From CAYRML01 sp050942825 (GTDB lineage: Bacteria > Bacillota > Dehalobacteriia > UBA4068), in the NCBI GenBank assembly GCA_050942825.1, contig JBMNOA010000016.1, positions 1 through 34,333 on the forward strand: 34,333 nt of DNA, given 5' to 3'. Below, piece by piece: positions 32,647 through 34,333 of the stretch (its first letter is position 1; every line of letters starts with the position of its first letter). The position numbers were made by a program, and so were the translations under genes. The notes under the pieces were generated by a model that ran no database searches, was not told the origin of the DNA, and saw nothing but the letters and a program-made list of their open reading frames with translations.

Positions 32647-34113
32647 TTGTCAGAATTGGATACTAATGAACAGATGCAGATTAGACGAAACAAATTGCAG
32701 CAATTACTTGATTTGGGAATAGACCCCTTTGGTGCTAGATTTGACCGCAGTCATTTTTCCGAGGATATAATAGATCAATTTGATTCCCTTGAGGGTCAAC
32801 AGGTTGCCATTTGTGGCAGACTGATGGCTATTAGAGGACATGGCAAAACTTGTTTTGCTACTATTGCGGATTTTGGGGGCTCTATTCAAATATACGTTCG
32901 TAAGGATATGGTTTCAGAAAAAGAGTTTGCCTCTCTTAAGCTGTGGGATATTGGTGATATTATCGGTATTAATGGTATAGTTTTCCGCACTCAAAAAGGC
33001 GAGATATCTGTTAAAGCACAAAGAGTTACTTTTCTGACTAAAAGCTTACGGCCACTGCCGGAAAAATGGCATGGTCTCAAAGATGTGGAGACCCGTTATC
33101 GTCAGCGTTATGTAGATCTTATCGTCAATCCTGAAGTTAAAGATACCTTTATTGTTCGCAGTAAGATTATTCGGGCTATTCGCCGTTACTTGGATGATTT
33201 GGGATTTTTGGAAGTGGAGACCCCTACCCTGCATACGGTTGCCGGAGGTGCGGCAGCCAGACCGTTCATTACGCATCATAATACGTTAGATATACAAATG
33301 TACCTGCGGATAGCTTTGGAATTACATTTAAAACGTTTGATTATTGGCGGCATGGAAAAAGTATATGAGATTGGCCGTGTTTTTCGTAATGAAGGTATTT
33401 CTATCAGGCATAATCCTGAATTTACTTTGATGGAGCTTTATCAGGCTTATAGCGATTATAATGGCATGATGGAATTGACCGAAAATTTGATTTCAGCTGT
33501 GGCCAAAGAGGTTTTAGGTACTGATACCATTACTTATCAGGGAGAAGAAATTTCCCTAGCTGCCCCTTGGAAAAGGCTTTCTATGCTAGATGCCATTAAA
33601 GAATATGCGGGAATTAATTTTTTGGCAGTTAGAGATGATGAGGCTGCCAGAAAACTGGCAGAAATGCATGATGTCGAGGTAGAGGCAGATGCTAGCAAAG
33701 GTCATGTGATTAATGCTTTCTTTGAAGAATTTGTGGAGGACAAGCTAATTCAACCGACCTTTATTATCGATTATCCTATAGAGATATCTCCCTTGACCAA
33801 GCGTAAAAAGGATCAGCCTGATTTTACTTATCGTTTCGAGGCATTTATATATGGCAGAGAAGTGGCTAATGCCTATTCTGAGCTAAATGACCCCCTTGAT
33901 CAGAGAGAGCGTTTTACGGCGCAAATGGCCGAGCGTGCCAAAGGTAATGAAGAAGCTAATGAAACCGATGAAGATTTTTTGCGTGCTTTGGACTATGGTA
34001 TGCCTCCTACAGGCGGTCTTGGTATAGGCATAGATAGATTGGTGATGTTTTTAACGGATTCTCCATCCATTCGCGATGTGATTCTATTCCCTACCATGCG
34101 TCCCAGGGATTAG
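32647..34113 (+). CDS. lysS: Lysyl-tRNA synthetase, class II
   Basis: Charges tRNA-Lys. The 488 residues have an N-terminal OB-fold anticodon domain (about 52-150, containing VAICGRLMAIRGHGK) and a class II catalytic domain. Motif 2 is FRNEGISIRHNPEFTLMELY and motif 3 is GGLGIGIDRLVMFL near the end, followed by SIRDVILFPTMRP. It starts with TTG 32647, eight bases after AGGAGG; the first internal ATG is eight codons later. It is co-transcribed with greA. There is no T-box, as the gap is only 28 bases. A strong terminator follows. Confidence 0.96.
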   Translation: MSELDTNEQMQIRRNKLQQLLDLGIDPFGARFDRSHFSEDIIDQFDSLEGQQVAICGRLMAIRGHGKTCFATIADFGGSIQIYVRKDMVSEKEFASLKLWDIGDIIGINGIVFRTQKGEISVKAQRVTFLTKSLRPLPEKWHGLKDVETRYRQRYVDLIVNPEVKDTFIVRSKIIRAIRRYLDDLGFLEVETPTLHTVAGGAAARPFITHHNTLDIQMYLRIALELHLKRLIIGGMEKVYEIGRVFRNEGISIRHNPEFTLMELYQAYSDYNGMMELTENLISAVAKEVLGTDTITYQGEEISLAAPWKRLSMLDAIKEYAGINFLAVRDDEAARKLAEMHDVEVEADASKGHVINAFFEEFVEDKLIQPTFIIDYPIEISPLTKRKKDQPDFTYRFEAFIYGREVANAYSELNDPLDQRERFTAQMAERAKGNEEANETDEDFLRALDYGMPPTGGLGIGIDRLVMFLTDSPSIRDVILFPTMRPRD

Positions 34114-34154
34114 TTATTATCATTACAATCACTTTATAAATAATAAATTATCAG

Positions 34155-34181
34155 GATGGGAAGCATTGCTTCCCATCTTTT
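34155..34181 (+). terminator. Terminator after lysS
   Basis: GATGGGAAGC (34155-34164), ATT loop, GCTTCCCATC (34168-34177), then TTTT. Perfect 10-bp stem. Confidence 0.93.
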
Positions 34182-34224
34182 GTTGTTTTTTGAAATTTTT
34201 TGTCTAAAAAAGGCAAGAATAATA

Positions 34225-34254
34225 TTGACAAGAGGGGTAGAAGTATGGTATATT
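34225..34254 (+). promoter_or_regulatory. Strong promoter at window end, probable rRNA operon P1
   Basis: TTGACA (34225-34230), 18-base spacer, TATATT (34249-34254). No coding sequence follows within the window. Confidence 0.65.
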
Positions 34255-34308
34255 TTAAGCCGTTGCCGAAAGGGACGAAGGGTAGCGAAAAAGAGTAAAA
34301 AAAAGGTA

Positions 34309-34333
34309 TTGACATAAGCTATCCAGCGGTGAT
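34309..34333 (+). promoter_or_regulatory. Second promoter -35 box cut by window end, probable rRNA operon P2
   Basis: Perfect TTGACA at 34309-34314 behind an A-rich stretch that could be an UP element. An 18-base spacer would put the -10 box from 34333 onwards, outside the window. Tandem strong promoters after lysS recall B. subtilis, where an rRNA operon follows lysS. Confidence 0.5.

Overview
The window looks like chromosomal DNA from a low-GC, anaerobic, fermentative Firmicute. A Negativicutes-like (Acidaminococcaceae/Veillonellaceae-type) host is my best guess, inferred from the gene set and not proven. The main clues are a four-subunit NAD-linked [FeFe]-hydrogenase, a single-chain pyruvate:ferredoxin oxidoreductase, a Re-face citrate synthase pathway to 2-oxoglutarate, a Bacillus-type long SRP RNA, and the Firmicute gene order SRP RNA-dnaX-ebfC-recR-bofA. 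I see no phage, CRISPR array, intact insertion sequence or tRNA gene. Most of the window is housekeeping and core energy metabolism.

Layout. 1-1170: 3' part of a cardiolipin synthase gene cut by the window edge. 1171-1698: AT-rich upstream region with candidate promoters and a structured leader. 1699-6043: hndABCD, an electron-bifurcating-type hydrogenase operon closed by a strong hairpin terminator. 11392-6107 (minus strand): an operon of Re-citrate synthase, aconitase, NADP-isocitrate dehydrogenase and a GntR/FCD regulator. It has a perfect sigma70-type promoter and a 10-bp palindrome at the expected start of transcription. 11721-14262: a small HdeD-like membrane protein, then a convergent two-gene unit of a condensation-fold acyltransferase and a zinc-ribbon membrane protein. 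14457-18211: trkA-trkH potassium uptake and a paired YkkCD-like SMR exporter. 18374-21648 (minus): an OxlT-like MFS carrier and a secreted protein with copper-amine-oxidase-N 'stalk' repeats. 21928-22200 (minus): SRP RNA. 22364-25299: dnaX, ebfC, recR, bofA. 25628-29137: PFOR. 29263-31067: coaX and dus. 30995-31828 (minus): an unrecognised protein whose gene overlaps the dus 3' end. 32142-34113: greA and lysS. The window ends in what look like tandem strong promoters, probably the start of an rRNA operon.

How the parts fit. PFOR makes acetyl-CoA and reduced ferredoxin. The Hnd hydrogenase can dispose of ferredoxin and NADH electrons together as H2. The Re-citrate synthase, aconitase and isocitrate dehydrogenase take acetyl-CoA and oxaloacetate to 2-oxoglutarate, most likely for glutamate synthesis, with NADPH as a by-product. 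The co-transcribed GntR protein is a good candidate autoregulator through the palindrome at the promoter. A near copy of that palindrome lies upstream of hndA.

The least explained parts are the leader RNAs of hnd and greA, the acyltransferase/zinc-ribbon pair, the stalk protein's C-terminal half, and the 277-residue protein antisense to the dus end. I did not find a clear-cut new system. The regulatory link between the citrate operon and the hydrogenase, and the acyltransferase pair, are the best leads.
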